A DNA stretch of 64,000 nucleotides from Sandaracinaceae bacterium (GCA_020633195.1 JACKEC010000016.1:372001-436000), one strand, 5' to 3'; counted from the stretch's first letter, positions 8,157 to 16,380 are shown. The notes: generated by a model from the letters alone, not told the origin. Made by a program: numbers and translations.

Positions 8157-11100
8157 CTCTCTCGTCCCTGCGTCAGGGAGAGGGCGGACGTCGCGCATGG
8201 GGACGAGCCGCGCGGCCTTCACGTTCAGCGCGCCCTGATGACGCTGCAGCTCACCCTCGACGAGCAGCACCGGGTGCTCGGTGAGGACCTTGCGCTGCGC
8301 GGCGGCGAGCTGCGGAGACACGACCACGTTGACCATCCCGGACTCGTCCTCGAGCGAGAGGAACACGAAGCCCTTGGCGGTCATCGGGGACTGGCGGCTG
8401 TTCACGAGCCCGGCCACGCGGATCGGGCCGCCCGGGTGATCGGCGAGCGCGGCCGCGGGCGTCACGCCGTGGCCGGCGAGGCGCGCGCGCATCAGCTCGA
8501 TGGGGTGGCGGCCGGTCGAGGCGCCGAAGGTCGCGTACTCGTCGATCACGATCTCGCCCTCGGTGAGCGCTGGCAGCTCCGGGACGCCGCGCGGGGGCGG
8601 CGGGCGATCGAGCGGGCCGCCGCGCGCGCGGGTCAGGCGCCGCACCTCCCACTGCGCGCGGCGACGGTCGCCGGCCCACGCGTCGAACGCGCCCGCGCGC
8701 GCGAGTGTGAGCAGCGCGCGCGCGGGGATCGCGGCGGCCTCCGCGTAGCGGCCGAGCGCGTCGAGCCCCTCGCGACCCCGCGCCGCCGCGCGGCCTCGCT
8801 CGAGCCCCTCGCGCGCCGCTTCGCCCACGCCGTCGACGAGCGACAGCCCGAAGCGCACCGCGAAGGGGTGAGCGCCCTCCGTCGGCTCGAGCGTGCACGC
8901 CCACGAGGAGCGCTCCGCGTCGGGCCCCCGCACCTCGACCCCGCGGCGCTTCGCGTCGGCGACGAGCGTGCCGACGGGGTAGAAGCCCATCGGCTGCGCG
9001 TTGAGCACCGACGCGTAGAACTCCGGCGCGTGGTGGGTCTTGAGGTACGCCGACGCATAGACGAGCAGCGCGAACGACGCCGCGTGGCTCTCCGGGAAGC
9101 CGTAGCTCGCGAACGCGGTGAGCTGCTTCACGATGCGGTTGGCGACGTCGTCCTCGATCCCCCGGTCGCGCATCCCGTCGAGCAGCGCGAGCCCGAGCCG
9201 CGCCATCTGCGCCCCCGAGCGCGAGCGGCTCATCGCGCGGCGCAGCGCGTCGGCCTGCGTCGGCGAGAAGCCCGCCGAGACGATCGCGAGCTTCATCCCC
9301 TGCTCCTGGAAGAGCGGCACCCCGAGGGTGCGCTCGAGGACCGGCTCGAGCGAAGGATGGAGGTAGGTGACCGGCTCCTCGCCGCGGCGGCGCCGGATGT
9401 AGGGGTGCACCATCTCGCCCTGGATCGGGCCTGGACGAATCAAGGCGACTTGCACCACCAGATCGTAGAACCGCGTGGGGCGCGTCCGCGGGAGCGTGTT
9501 CATCTGCGCGCGCGACTCGATCTGGAAGACCCCGACCGTGTCGGCGCGCCCGATCATCCGATACGTCGCCGGGTCGTCGGCGGGGAGGCTCGCGAGGTCG
9601 ATCGGGATCCTCCGGTGAGCGCGGACCAGCTCGAGCGCGTCGGCGAGCAGCGTCAGCATGCCGAGCCCGAGCAGGTCGATCTTCACGAGGCCCACGGGCG
9701 CGAGGTCGTCCTTGTCCCACTGGATGACGGTGCGGCCGTCCATGCTCGCGGGCTCGATGGGGACGACCTGGCTGAGCGGCTCCCCCGTGAGCACGAAGCC
9801 GCCCACGTGGATCGAGCGGTGCCGCGGGAGGCCGCTGAGCCCGCGCACGATCCGCACGAGCGCGCGCGCGGCGCCGCTGCTCGGATCGAGGCCGGCGCGG
9901 GTGAGGCCGCCGTGCGAGAGCTCGTTCGCGGCGCCCTCGGCGGTGCCCACGGGGCCGTCGGTCGGGACCGACGGGCCGACCTCGCGCGCGAGCCGATCGC
10001 CGATCTCCGTCGGCAGCCCGAGCACCCGCGCGGCGTCCCGCACCGACGAGCGGCCGCGCCACGTGATCACCGTGCACACCATCGCCGCGTGCTCGCGGCC
10101 GTAGCGCTCGTACACGTAGGCGAGCACCTGCTCCCGGTCCTGGTGCGCGAGGTCCACGTCGATGTCGGGCGGCTCCTCGCGCCCCTCGGCCAGGAAGCGC
10201 TCGAAGAGCAGGCCGCCCGCGATCGGATCGACGGCGGTGATCGCGAGGCAGTAGCAGACCGCGCTGTTGGCGGCGCTCCCGCGGCCCTGCGCGAGCACGC
10301 CGCGCGCGTTCGCGAAGCGCACGATGTCCCAAACGATCAGGAAGTACCCGGCCAGGCCGAGCTCGCGGATCACCCGGAGCTCGTGCCGCAGCTGCGCGCG
10401 GTGGCGGTCGGTCAGGCGCGCCCCGTAGCGCCGCCGCGCGCCCTCGCGCACGCGCTCGGCGAGGAACGCGTCCGGGTCCTCGCCGGGTGGGAGCGGGAAC
10501 CGGGGGAGGGTGGGGCGCAGGTCGTCGAGGGAGAAGCGGCAGCGCTCGGCCACCTCGAGGGTGCGCCACACCCCCTCGGGCACCTCACGGAACGCGCGCT
10601 CGAGCTCGGCGGGCGCGCGCAGGCGCCGCGCGTCGTTCGGGAAGAGCGCGTCACCGGCCTCCGCGAGCGGCACGCCGAGCTTCAAGCAACGCAAGGTGTC
10701 TTGCACCAGCTTGTCCGCCGAGGTCGCGTGCCGGACGTCCCCCGCGGCCACCCACGGCACGCCGAGGCGCTTGGCGAGGCGCAGGCGATCGCGGGTCCGC
10801 TCCACGTCCTCGGCGAGGGCGTGATCGTTGAGCTCGACGAAGAAGCGCCCGCGGAAGATCTCGGCGAGCGCGCCGCCGAGGCGCTCGGCCGCGGCGGGGC
10901 CGTCCGCGTCGTGCGCGCGCTGCAGCGCGCCCTCGTGCGCGGCGCCGAGGCAGACGAGGCCGCGGGCGTGCCGATCGAGGAGCGCCAGATCGACGGCGGG
11001 CTCCCCGCGCGGCTGGCCCATGCGCGCGCGCGTCACGAGGGTGCTGAGGTTCGACCAGCCGCGCGCGTCCTCGCAGAGCAGGACCACCGTGCCGCCGCGA

Positions 11101-11312
11101 TCGAGGGTGAGCTCGGCGCCGAAGATCGGGCGGACGCCGTGCTCCTTGCAGCCCTCGGCGAAGCGCACCGCGCCGCCGAGATCGTCGAGGTCGGTGAGCG
11201 CGAGGCAGCCGAGCCCGAGATCCGCGGCGCGGCGCGCGAGCGCCTCCGGGAGGGACGCCCCGTCGAGCATCGAGAAGGCGCTCCGGGCGTGCAGCTCGAC
11301 GTAGCTCGTCAA
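8094..11312 (-). CDS. dnaE2: Error-prone DNA polymerase III alpha subunit (DnaE2/ImuC)
   Basis: Replicative-type polymerase used for damage-induced translesion synthesis, 1072 residues, the usual DnaE2 length. It begins with a PHP domain (SYVELHARSAFSMLDGAS), followed by the polymerase palm with the acidic motif PPDIDVDLAHQDREQVLAYV, then fingers, helix-hairpin-helix and an OB-fold near the C-terminus (SPMTAKGFVFLSLEDESG). The open frame extends far upstream, but the start is the TTG at 11312, whose last two bases are part of the TGA of imuB, giving translational coupling. The final 20 residues come from a repeat element, so the natural tail appears replaced. Third gene of the SOS cassette imuA-imuB-dnaE2, with the LexA box at the operon head. 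Confidence 0.93.
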   Translation of the reverse strand: MTSYVELHARSAFSMLDGASLPEALARRAADLGLGCLALTDLDDLGGAVRFAEGCKEHGVRPIFGAELTLDRGGTVVLLCEDARGWSNLSTLVTRARMGQPRGEPAVDLALLDRHARGLVCLGAAHEGALQRAHDADGPAAAERLGGALAEIFRGRFFVELNDHALAEDVERTRDRLRLAKRLGVPWVAAGDVRHATSADKLVQDTLRCLKLGVPLAEAGDALFPNDARRLRAPAELERAFREVPEGVWRTLEVAERCRFSLDDLRPTLPRFPLPPGEDPDAFLAERVREGARRRYGARLTDRHRAQLRHELRVIRELGLAGYFLIVWDIVRFANARGVLAQGRGSAANSAVCYCLAITAVDPIAGGLLFERFLAEGREEPPDIDVDLAHQDREQVLAYVYERYGREHAAMVCTVITWRGRSSVRDAARVLGLPTEIGDRLAREVGPSVPTDGPVGTAEGAANELSHGGLTRAGLDPSSGAARALVRIVRGLSGLPRHRSIHVGGFVLTGEPLSQVVPIEPASMDGRTVIQWDKDDLAPVGLVKIDLLGLGMLTLLADALELVRAHRRIPIDLASLPADDPATYRMIGRADTVGVFQIESRAQMNTLPRTRPTRFYDLVVQVALIRPGPIQGEMVHPYIRRRRGEEPVTYLHPSLEPVLERTLGVPLFQEQGMKLAIVSAGFSPTQADALRRAMSRSRSGAQMARLGLALLDGMRDRGIEDDVANRIVKQLTAFASYGFPESHAASFALLVYASAYLKTHHAPEFYASVLNAQPMGFYPVGTLVADAKRRGVEVRGPDAERSSWACTLEPTEGAHPFAVRFGLSLVDGVGEAAREGLERGRAAARGREGLDALGRYAEAAAIPARALLTLARAGAFDAWAGDRRRAQWEVRRLTRARGGPLDRPPPPRGVPELPALTEGEIVIDEYATFGASTGRHPIELMRARLAGHGVTPAAALADHPGGPIRVAGLVNSRQSPMTAKGFVFLSLEDESGMVNVVVSPQLAAAQRKVLTEHPVLLVEGELQRHQGALNVKAARLVPMRDVRPLPDAGTRENFARRAERSREREGGQGRAE

Positions 11313-12742
11313 TCGACGAACGCGACCGCTTCCCACGCGGCCGGGCGGCGAGCGCGGAGCATGACGAGCAGCGGGCCGTCGACCTCGGCCCACGCGAGGC
11401 GCTCCACGCGCAGCGCGCCGGTGAGCCAGAACGGGGCGAGCGCGCGCTCCACGCGGCCGAGACGGACGAGCCGGCGGCGCCGCCCCGCGAGCTCGATCCA
11501 CTCGCCGTGGAGCAACACCGGGGGCACCTGCTCGCGCCACGGGAGCGCGGGCCCGGCCACCGGCGCGTCGCCCGTCCACGCGGCGCGCGAGAGCGCCGAG
11601 GCGAGCTCGACCCGCGAGGCGCGCCGGATCGCGTGGGCGCCGAAGCGGCTGCTCAAGCGCGCGAGCGCGACCTCCCGCGCGGCGGGATCGCGCCGCGGCT
11701 CGGCGAAGAGGGGCACGTTGCGATCGGTGAGGGGAGCCAGCTCGCGGGCGACGAGCGCGAGCCCGGTGACGGGTCCCGTGGGCTCGAGCCGCTCGAGGTG
11801 CGCGTGCGCGAGCTCGAGCAGGAGCCGCGGATCCGCGATGGGGCCGCCACCGCGGATCGTCACGAGCACCGGGTCCACGCCGCGCCGACCGCGCAGCTCG
11901 AGCTCGAGCGCGGTCACCCCGAGCCCGCGCCCGCGCGGCTCGTGGAGGAGGCGCTCGAGCGCGGGCCGCAGCACGAAGAGGAGCGGCTCGAGCCGATCGA
12001 GCTCGACGTCGTCGAGGTCGATGGACACCGACGGGGGCTCGTCGACGGGGGGGACCCGCGGGCCGCGCGGATCGTCGCCGCCCGCGCGCCGCCACGCGGC
12101 GGCGACCTCCGGCCCGAACCGGACCCCGACGTCGACCGGATCGAGCGCGCGCAGCGCCCGCACCGATCGCACCCCGAGCGACGCGAGCCCCTCGATCGCG
12201 CGGGGCGGGAGCTCGAGCGCGGCGAGCGGCGCGGCGTCGAGGTGCGCGTCGTCCACCGCGCCCGCGTCGGTGCGCGCGGCCGCGTAGGCGACGGCGGCCC
12301 ACGCGCCCACGCCGACGTGCACCGGCCCCGCGTGCGAGAGCGCGGCGCGTACGCCGTCGATCCAGCGCGCCCCGACGGGCTCGCACCAGAAGCGCCCGAC
12401 GCCGTCGGCGCTCACGCGCGGGGTCCAGCGCAGGAGCGCCCCGGTCACGAGGCGGTGCGCTTCGGCGAGGAGCGTGGCGTCGACGAGCGCGCTCTCGAGC
12501 GATGCGCAGCGGGCGCGGGCGGCGGCGAGGGTCTGGCCCGGGCGCACGCCGGCCGCGCGCGCGGCCTCATCGATCCACTGGACCTTCGCCGCCGTCCCGC
12601 GGCCCCGATGCACCGCTCGTCCGCCGGGTCCGCCCGCCGTGTCCGGATGGTGGGCGACGATCGGGAGCTCGGGGAGCAGGACGCAGGCGATCGGGGCGCG
12701 TGCCCGTCTCGATCTCCAGCGCGGTTCGTTCGCCTCGTTCAC
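11309..12742 (-). CDS. imuB: ImuB, catalytically inactive Y-family polymerase homologue
   Basis: Protein of 477 residues related to Y-family DNA polymerases but acting, in studied bacteria, as the clamp-binding adaptor of the ImuA-ImuB-DnaE2 mutasome. The N-terminus reads IACVLLPELPIVAHHP, where a true polymerase has its first catalytic Asp, consistent with loss of catalysis. A helix-hairpin-helix-like segment (LPPRAIEGLASLGVRSVRAL) follows. The GTG start is fixed by a perfect GGAGGTGAT ribosome site 5 bases upstream, inside imuA. It overlaps imuA by 176 bases and dnaE2 by 4. Confidence 0.9.
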   Translation of the reverse strand: MNEANEPRWRSRRARAPIACVLLPELPIVAHHPDTAGGPGGRAVHRGRGTAAKVQWIDEAARAAGVRPGQTLAAARARCASLESALVDATLLAEAHRLVTGALLRWTPRVSADGVGRFWCEPVGARWIDGVRAALSHAGPVHVGVGAWAAVAYAAARTDAGAVDDAHLDAAPLAALELPPRAIEGLASLGVRSVRALRALDPVDVGVRFGPEVAAAWRRAGGDDPRGPRVPPVDEPPSVSIDLDDVELDRLEPLLFVLRPALERLLHEPRGRGLGVTALELELRGRRGVDPVLVTIRGGGPIADPRLLLELAHAHLERLEPTGPVTGLALVARELAPLTDRNVPLFAEPRRDPAAREVALARLSSRFGAHAIRRASRVELASALSRAAWTGDAPVAGPALPWREQVPPVLLHGEWIELAGRRRRLVRLGRVERALAPFWLTGALRVERLAWAEVDGPLLVMLRARRPAAWEAVAFVD

Positions 12743-13364
12743 CGACCATCACCTCCACGCGACGGGTCCTCGGCACGTCGCCGAGGGGACCATCGACCCA
12801 GCGCACGAGCCCCGCGGAGAGCCCGATGCGGTGGGTCGTCGACCAGGGCGCCGCCTGCGCCGACCACTGCGTGACCACGACGCGCGTCCCGCGATCGCGC
12901 GCCACGCGGGAGACGCGGACGCCCACCCCCTGCGGCGCGGGCGGCGGCTCGAGGAGCACCGCGAGCCCGAACGCGCCCGAGCGCAGCGCGATGTCGAGCG
13001 CCGCCCACACCTCGCCGCCGTGGGTCCGGACCACCCAGATCGGCGCCTTCGCGTCCTCGGGCTCGAGCCACGCGTGCGGCATGCTCGTGCCCATCGCGTC
13101 GAGCGCGATGACGGGCTCCCCGCGGCGCGCCATCTCCCGGGCCCACGAGGTCGCGAGGGCGAGGGTCCCCGAGCCGGCGCCGCCCACCACGAGGGCGCTC
13201 TCGCCGGGCCGCAGGCCGCCGCCGATCGCGCGGTCGACGCGGCTCCACCCGCTCGGGAGCGAGTCCCCTTCGAGGCGACGATGCAGGTCGACGTCGGCGC
13301 CGAAGCGCTCGCGGAGGGCGACGCGCAGGGCCTCGACCACGGGACGGCGAGCGGGGTTGGCCAC
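12567..13364 (-). CDS. imuA: ImuA, RecA-like mutasome component
   Basis: Protein of 265 residues similar to ImuA (also called SulA- or RecA-like), which pairs with ImuB and DnaE2 in damage-induced mutagenesis. The RecA-type core starts SGWSRVDRAIGGGLRPGESA. The P-loop is degenerate: VVGGAGSGTLALA lacks the invariant Lys. The last 58 codons overlap the start of imuB in another frame and give a Pro/Arg/Gly-rich tail (PAPRAPDRRPPSGHGGR) that is probably unstructured. Start GTG at 13364, preceded by GGAG. A LexA box lies about 10 bases upstream. Confidence 0.88.
   Translation of the reverse strand: MANPARRPVVEALRVALRERFGADVDLHRRLEGDSLPSGWSRVDRAIGGGLRPGESALVVGGAGSGTLALATSWAREMARRGEPVIALDAMGTSMPHAWLEPEDAKAPIWVVRTHGGEVWAALDIALRSGAFGLAVLLEPPPAPQGVGVRVSRVARDRGTRVVVTQWSAQAAPWSTTHRIGLSAGLVRWVDGPLGDVPRTRRVEVMVGERGERTALEIETGTRPDRLRPAPRAPDRRPPSGHGGRTRRTSGASGPRDGGEGPVDR
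12748..12756 (-). promoter_or_regulatory. Strong ribosome binding site of imuB inside imuA
   Basis: On the minus strand the bases read GGAGGTGAT, complementary to the 16S tail over 9 bases, with a 5-base spacer to the GTG at 12742. It lies within the imuA reading frame. It decides the imuB start and shows that the 176-base overlap with imuA is real, not an over-extended gene call. Confidence 0.75.
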
Positions 13365-13373
13365 GTGAGCTCC

Positions 13374-13392
13374 ATACTGAACGAGTGATCAG
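13374..13392 (-). promoter_or_regulatory. LexA box upstream of imuA
   Basis: On the minus strand, reading toward imuA, the site is CTGATCACTCGTTCAGT (13376-13392), of the form CTG-N10-CAG. It fits 15 of 17 positions of the Myxococcus LexA consensus as I remember it (CTRHAMRYBYGTTCAGS). It ends about 10 bases from the GTG start, so bound LexA would block the start of the imuA-imuB-dnaE2 transcript. A second, better copy lies before uvrA in this window. Confidence 0.75.
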
Positions 13393-13482
13393 CATAGGGC
13401 GCGATCCCGCGGGGGGTCAACGACTCGCGTTCGACACCCAAACCGTTCCCGCAAACCGCGGGGCGCGAGGCATACTCGCGGC

Positions 13483-14592
13483 ATGAGTGGGCGGACGTGG
13501 AGCATGCTCCTCGCGGCTCTCCTGGCGCTCTTCATGGTCGCCGGGGACGCGACGGCGCAGAGCAGCGGTGGGAGCTTCGGCGGCGGGAGCTTCGGAAGAG
13601 GCGCCAGCAGCGGCGGCGGCGGCAGCAGCTCGGGGAGCTGGGGCGGCGGCTCGAGCAGCGGCTCGGGGAGCTGGGGCGGCGGCTCGAGCAACTCGGGCTG
13701 GGGATCGAATTCGACCCCCACGAGCAGCTCCGGTGGCGGCGGCGGCGGGTTCGGCCTCGGCGGCCTCTGCTGCCTGGTGTTCATCGTCGGCATCATCGGC
13801 CTCGTCGTCGTCGGCAAGATGTTCGGCAGCAAGAAGGGCGGATCGGGGGCGAAGGCCTCGGGCGGGCCGGCCGCGTACCACGGGCCCGACGCCATGCACG
13901 TGTCCCGGTTGAGCATCGGCATCGACTGGCGAGCTAGACGAGATGTGCAAGGGACATTGACGAGGTTGGCGCAGTCGGGGGACACCTCGTCACCGCAAGG
14001 GTTGGCCAACCTGCTGCGCGAGACCGTGCTCGCGCTGCGTCGCGCGGAGATGTCCTGGCTCTACATCGCGCAGGAGAATTCCGGCCCGATGGCCCCGCAG
14101 TCGGCCGAGCAGCAGTTCCACCAGATCGCGAACAACGTGCGCGCGCGGTTCCAGAAGGAGACCGTCCGCGCCGGGTGGGGCGGCGGCGTACAGCAGCAGG
14201 ACGCGGGCGCGATGCAGGCGAACAAGAACGAGGGGGAGGGGACGGTGGTGGTGAGCCTCATCATCGCCAGCTACCGCCCGCTCGCCGCGATGCAGAACCC
14301 GGACGCGAACCAGCTCCGCACCGCGCTCGACAACCGCGCGGCGCTGACGGCCGACCAGCTCGGCGCGCTCGAGGTCGTGTGGTCTCCGTCGGAGGAGAAC
14401 GACCGCATGAGCAGCGCGGAGCTCGAGCAGAACTACCCGGAGATGAGCCTCATCGATCCGAACAGCATCGCGGGCCGCATCTTCTGCACGTACTGCCAGG
14501 GCCCGTTCGCGATGGAGCTCCTGACCTGCCCGCACTGCGGCGCGCCCGCGGAGGCGAGCCAGAACAACCGAGCCCCTCGCGGCGCGGGGTGA
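13483..14592 (+). CDS. DUF1517-like membrane protein with Gly-rich region and zinc ribbon
   Basis: Protein of 369 residues. Signal peptide of about 25 residues (cut after DATAQ), then a Gly/Ser-rich stretch beginning SSGGSFGGGSFGRG and repeating SGSWGGGSS. A single membrane segment at about 90-112 (LCCLVFIVGIIGLVVVG) is followed by a conserved globular domain (about 135-330, with SWLYIAQENSG and VVVSLIIASYRPL). The layout matches the DUF1517 family known from cyanobacteria, plants and proteobacteria. The C-terminus adds a zinc ribbon, CTYC then CPHC. Function unknown. Divergent from the SOS operon, sharing the region 13365-13482. Confidence 0.75.
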   Translation: MSGRTWSMLLAALLALFMVAGDATAQSSGGSFGGGSFGRGASSGGGGSSSGSWGGGSSSGSGSWGGGSSNSGWGSNSTPTSSSGGGGGGFGLGGLCCLVFIVGIIGLVVVGKMFGSKKGGSGAKASGGPAAYHGPDAMHVSRLSIGIDWRARRDVQGTLTRLAQSGDTSSPQGLANLLRETVLALRRAEMSWLYIAQENSGPMAPQSAEQQFHQIANNVRARFQKETVRAGWGGGVQQQDAGAMQANKNEGEGTVVVSLIIASYRPLAAMQNPDANQLRTALDNRAALTADQLGALEVVWSPSEENDRMSSAELEQNYPEMSLIDPNSIAGRIFCTYCQGPFAMELLTCPHCGAPAEASQNNRAPRGAG

Positions 14593-14700
14593 GAGCTCCG
14601 TCCTTTCGCCACCCGCCAACTCCACCGCGTTTGCCCGGCGATCTATCGGGAGCTCTTCGCCGGCGATGTGGTGGCAACGCTCAACCCGCACGGAGGTCGT
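14593..14700. other. Short non-coding spacer after the DUF1517-like gene
   Basis: No convincing gene, start signal or repeat in these bases. With the hairpin array, the tandem repeat and the hexamer run that follow, they make up the largest gene-free stretch of the window, 14593 to 15210. Confidence 0.5.
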
Positions 14701-14928
14701 GGCCGCGCGAAGCGCGGCCCGACCGACCGGCGCGCAAGGCGCGCCGACGGCGCGAAGCGCCGCCCCTCCGTCGTAGGCGCGCAGCGCCGGAGACGGAGGC
14801 CGAGGGGGTGAGACGGCGCCGAAGGCGCCGGCGAGGGGGACCGGGGTCCCCCTGGGGGACAGAACTCCCACGGCCCCGCACGTTAGCCAGTGTCCCACCG
14901 TCCCACAGAATCGGGGGCGAAGCCCCCG
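14701..14928. repeat. Array of short perfect hairpins, several with GAA loops
   Basis: Seven hairpins follow each other: 14701-14719 (8-bp stem, loop GAA), 14729-14745 (7 bp, loop AAG), 14748-14762 (6 bp, loop GAA), 14765-14799 (8-bp outer stem with an inner GGCGC-GCA-GCGCC hairpin), 14815-14829 (6 bp, loop GAA), 14835-14852 (8 bp, loop GG) and 14912-14928 (7 bp, loop GAA). No start signal or gene-like protein is visible. Three of the tips read GCGAAGC, known from oligonucleotide work as an unusually stable single-strand DNA mini-hairpin. Role unknown: structured transcript, REP-like cluster, or both. Confidence 0.7.
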
Positions 14929-14929
14929 C

Positions 14930-15131
14930 CTCGCGCGCGCCGCGCGCGAGAGAACGACAGCTAGCGGAGTCCGCGCCCCACATCTCTCGCCCGGCGAAAC
15001 TTCGAAAAGTTCGAACCGTCCCCAACACCCCTCGCGCGCGCCGCGCGCGAGAGAACGACAGCTCGCGGAGTCCGCGCCCCACATCTCTCGCCCGGCGAAA
15101 GTTCGAAAAGTTCGAACCGTCCCCAACACCC
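14930..15131. repeat. 101-bp tandem duplication with internal hairpins
   Basis: Two head-to-tail copies, 14930-15030 and 15031-15131, identical at 99 of 101 positions (they differ at CTAGCGG/CTCGCGG and CGAAAC/CGAAAG). Each begins with a hairpin of 9-bp stem (CTCGCGCGC, loop GCC) and ends with a TTCGAA-AAG-TTCGAA hairpin. No coding sequence. The near identity shows a recent duplication or homogenisation. The 101-bp period equals that of the unrelated RAYT-linked repeat at 44481. Confidence 0.85.
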
Positions 15132-15152
15132 GCGCGCGCAATACCCGCGAGC

Positions 15153-15182
15153 GGGCACGGGCACGGGCACGGGCACGGGCAC
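15153..15182. repeat. GGGCAC hexamer run, five units
   Basis: Five perfect tandem copies of GGGCAC between the 101-bp duplication and the terminator hairpin of the peptidase gene. The same hexamer is expanded inside the coding gene at 30608-31297. Such runs change length by slippage. Confidence 0.8.
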
Positions 15183-15184
15183 GT

Positions 15185-15214
15185 CTAGCAGGGCGCTTAT
15201 GGGCGCCCTGCTAG
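15185..15214 (-). terminator. Hairpin containing the stop codon of the LysM/M23 gene
   Basis: A perfect 12-bp stem, CTAGCAGGGCGC at 15185-15196 and its complement at 15203-15214, with loop TTATGG. The stop codon TAG of the minus-strand peptidase gene (15211-15213) lies in the stem. There is no T-run after it, so termination would rely on the hairpin itself or on Rho; a role in mRNA 3'-end protection is equally possible. Confidence 0.65.
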
Positions 15215-16317
15215 CGCCGGGGCCGACGACGGCGCTGCTGGCGCTGGCGTTCATAGGCGGGGTGCGGGCGCTGGCGGCGGGTGAGGCACTGGACGCCCGA
15301 CGGGCGGTGGTCGCCGTCCCACGCCACCTCGGGGCCGTCGGGCTCTTCGCCGTTGGGGCGCGTGATGCGCGGGGTGAAGAGGGGCGTCGGGTCGCAGTGC
15401 TCGAGGCCGTCGACGAGGAAGAAGTGGCAGTGCGGGCCGCGCGCGAAGCCGGTCTGGCCGACCTCGGCGATGGGCTGGCCGCGGGTGACGAGCTGGCCGG
15501 GGATCACGAGGTTCACGCGGTTGTGGGCGTACGCGGTCACCCAGCCGTTCGGGTGGACGATCATGATGATGTTGCCGTAGCCGCGGATGCCGTGCCCGGC
15601 GTACGCCACGAGCCCGCGCTCACCGGCGCGCACGGTGGTCCCCTCGGGCGCGCCGATGTCCACCGCGAGGTGGTAGCCGCCCTCGCCCGAGCCCCAGCCG
15701 CGCAGGTAGCGGCCGTCCTCGACCGGCAGCAGGATCGTGCCCTCGAGCCCGTCGACGGTCCCCGCCGCGGTGACCCACTCGGGCGCTGGTCCCTCGCGCA
15801 AGAGGCGCTGCCCAACGAAGGTCGGACCGAGGCCGAGGTCGGTCGCGCGCGCGCCCGCGCGGGCCTGGATCTCCTCGGCGACCTCGGGGTTCTCCTCGGT
15901 CACCGGGTTGCCTTCGGTGATGAGCGCGCCGCTGGTCCCCGGGCCCGGGATGCGCAGCGAGTCGCCGGGCCGCAGCGCGTGGCCTCGCATGCGGTTCGCG
16001 GTCCGGATCGCGTCGACGGTGACGTGGTAGCGCCGCGCGATGCGCGTCAGGGTGTCGCCCTCGCGCACGGTGTAGCTGCGGCCGTGATCGCGCGCCCAGC
16101 GCGCGGTCGCGGGGATCGTGAGCGTCGCGCCCTGGCGCACGTTGGTGCCGCGCAGGCGGTTGGCGCGCTGGAGCGTCTCGACGGAGACGTGGAAGCGACG
16201 GGCGATCCGGGCCAGCGTGTCGCCGGAGCGGACGACGTACGAGCGCTGCGCGCTCGCGGTGAGCCCGGTGCACCACACGGCGGCGGCGGCGAAGACGGCG
16301 AGAGCGGCGCGCGGCAT
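15211..16317 (-). CDS. Two-LysM M23 peptidoglycan endopeptidase
   Basis: Exported protein of about 368 residues. The ATG at 16317 gives a clean signal peptide (MPRAALAVFAAAAVWCTG, cut near ASAQ); an upstream TTG at 16356 would add 13 residues. Two LysM domains follow (SYVVRSGDTLARIARRFHVS and SYTVREGDTLTRIARRYHVT), which bind peptidoglycan. A C-terminal M23 domain has the zinc motifs HLAVD and HCH in GPHCHFFLV. It would cleave peptide cross-bridges, or act as a NlpD/EnvC-like amidase activator; the intact zinc ligands favour an active enzyme. The tail is very Arg/Gln-rich. Lies 63 bases after the cyclase-receptor-lipoprotein operon on the same strand. Confidence 0.88.
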   Translation of the reverse strand: MPRAALAVFAAAAVWCTGLTASAQRSYVVRSGDTLARIARRFHVSVETLQRANRLRGTNVRQGATLTIPATARWARDHGRSYTVREGDTLTRIARRYHVTVDAIRTANRMRGHALRPGDSLRIPGPGTSGALITEGNPVTEENPEVAEEIQARAGARATDLGLGPTFVGQRLLREGPAPEWVTAAGTVDGLEGTILLPVEDGRYLRGWGSGEGGYHLAVDIGAPEGTTVRAGERGLVAYAGHGIRGYGNIIMIVHPNGWVTAYAHNRVNLVIPGQLVTRGQPIAEVGQTGFARGPHCHFFLVDGLEHCDPTPLFTPRITRPNGEEPDGPEVAWDGDHRPSGVQCLTRRQRPHPAYERQRQQRRRRPRR

Positions 16318-16380
16318 CCGTGCGCGAACGCTGACGCCCCGAGCCGCGCGGCGCAACCGGACCCCGGGATCCGAGGCCGC

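Noticed and set aside
8238..12287. Plus-strand open frame of 1349 codons opposite dnaE2 and imuB
   Set aside because: It is the mirror of strongly recognised minus-strand genes; composition is skewed and no domain is visible.
15001..15015. TTCGAA-rich sequence resembling a tRNA T-loop
   Set aside because: No acceptor stem, anticodon arm or cloverleaf can be drawn; it is a small hairpin in a repeated unit.
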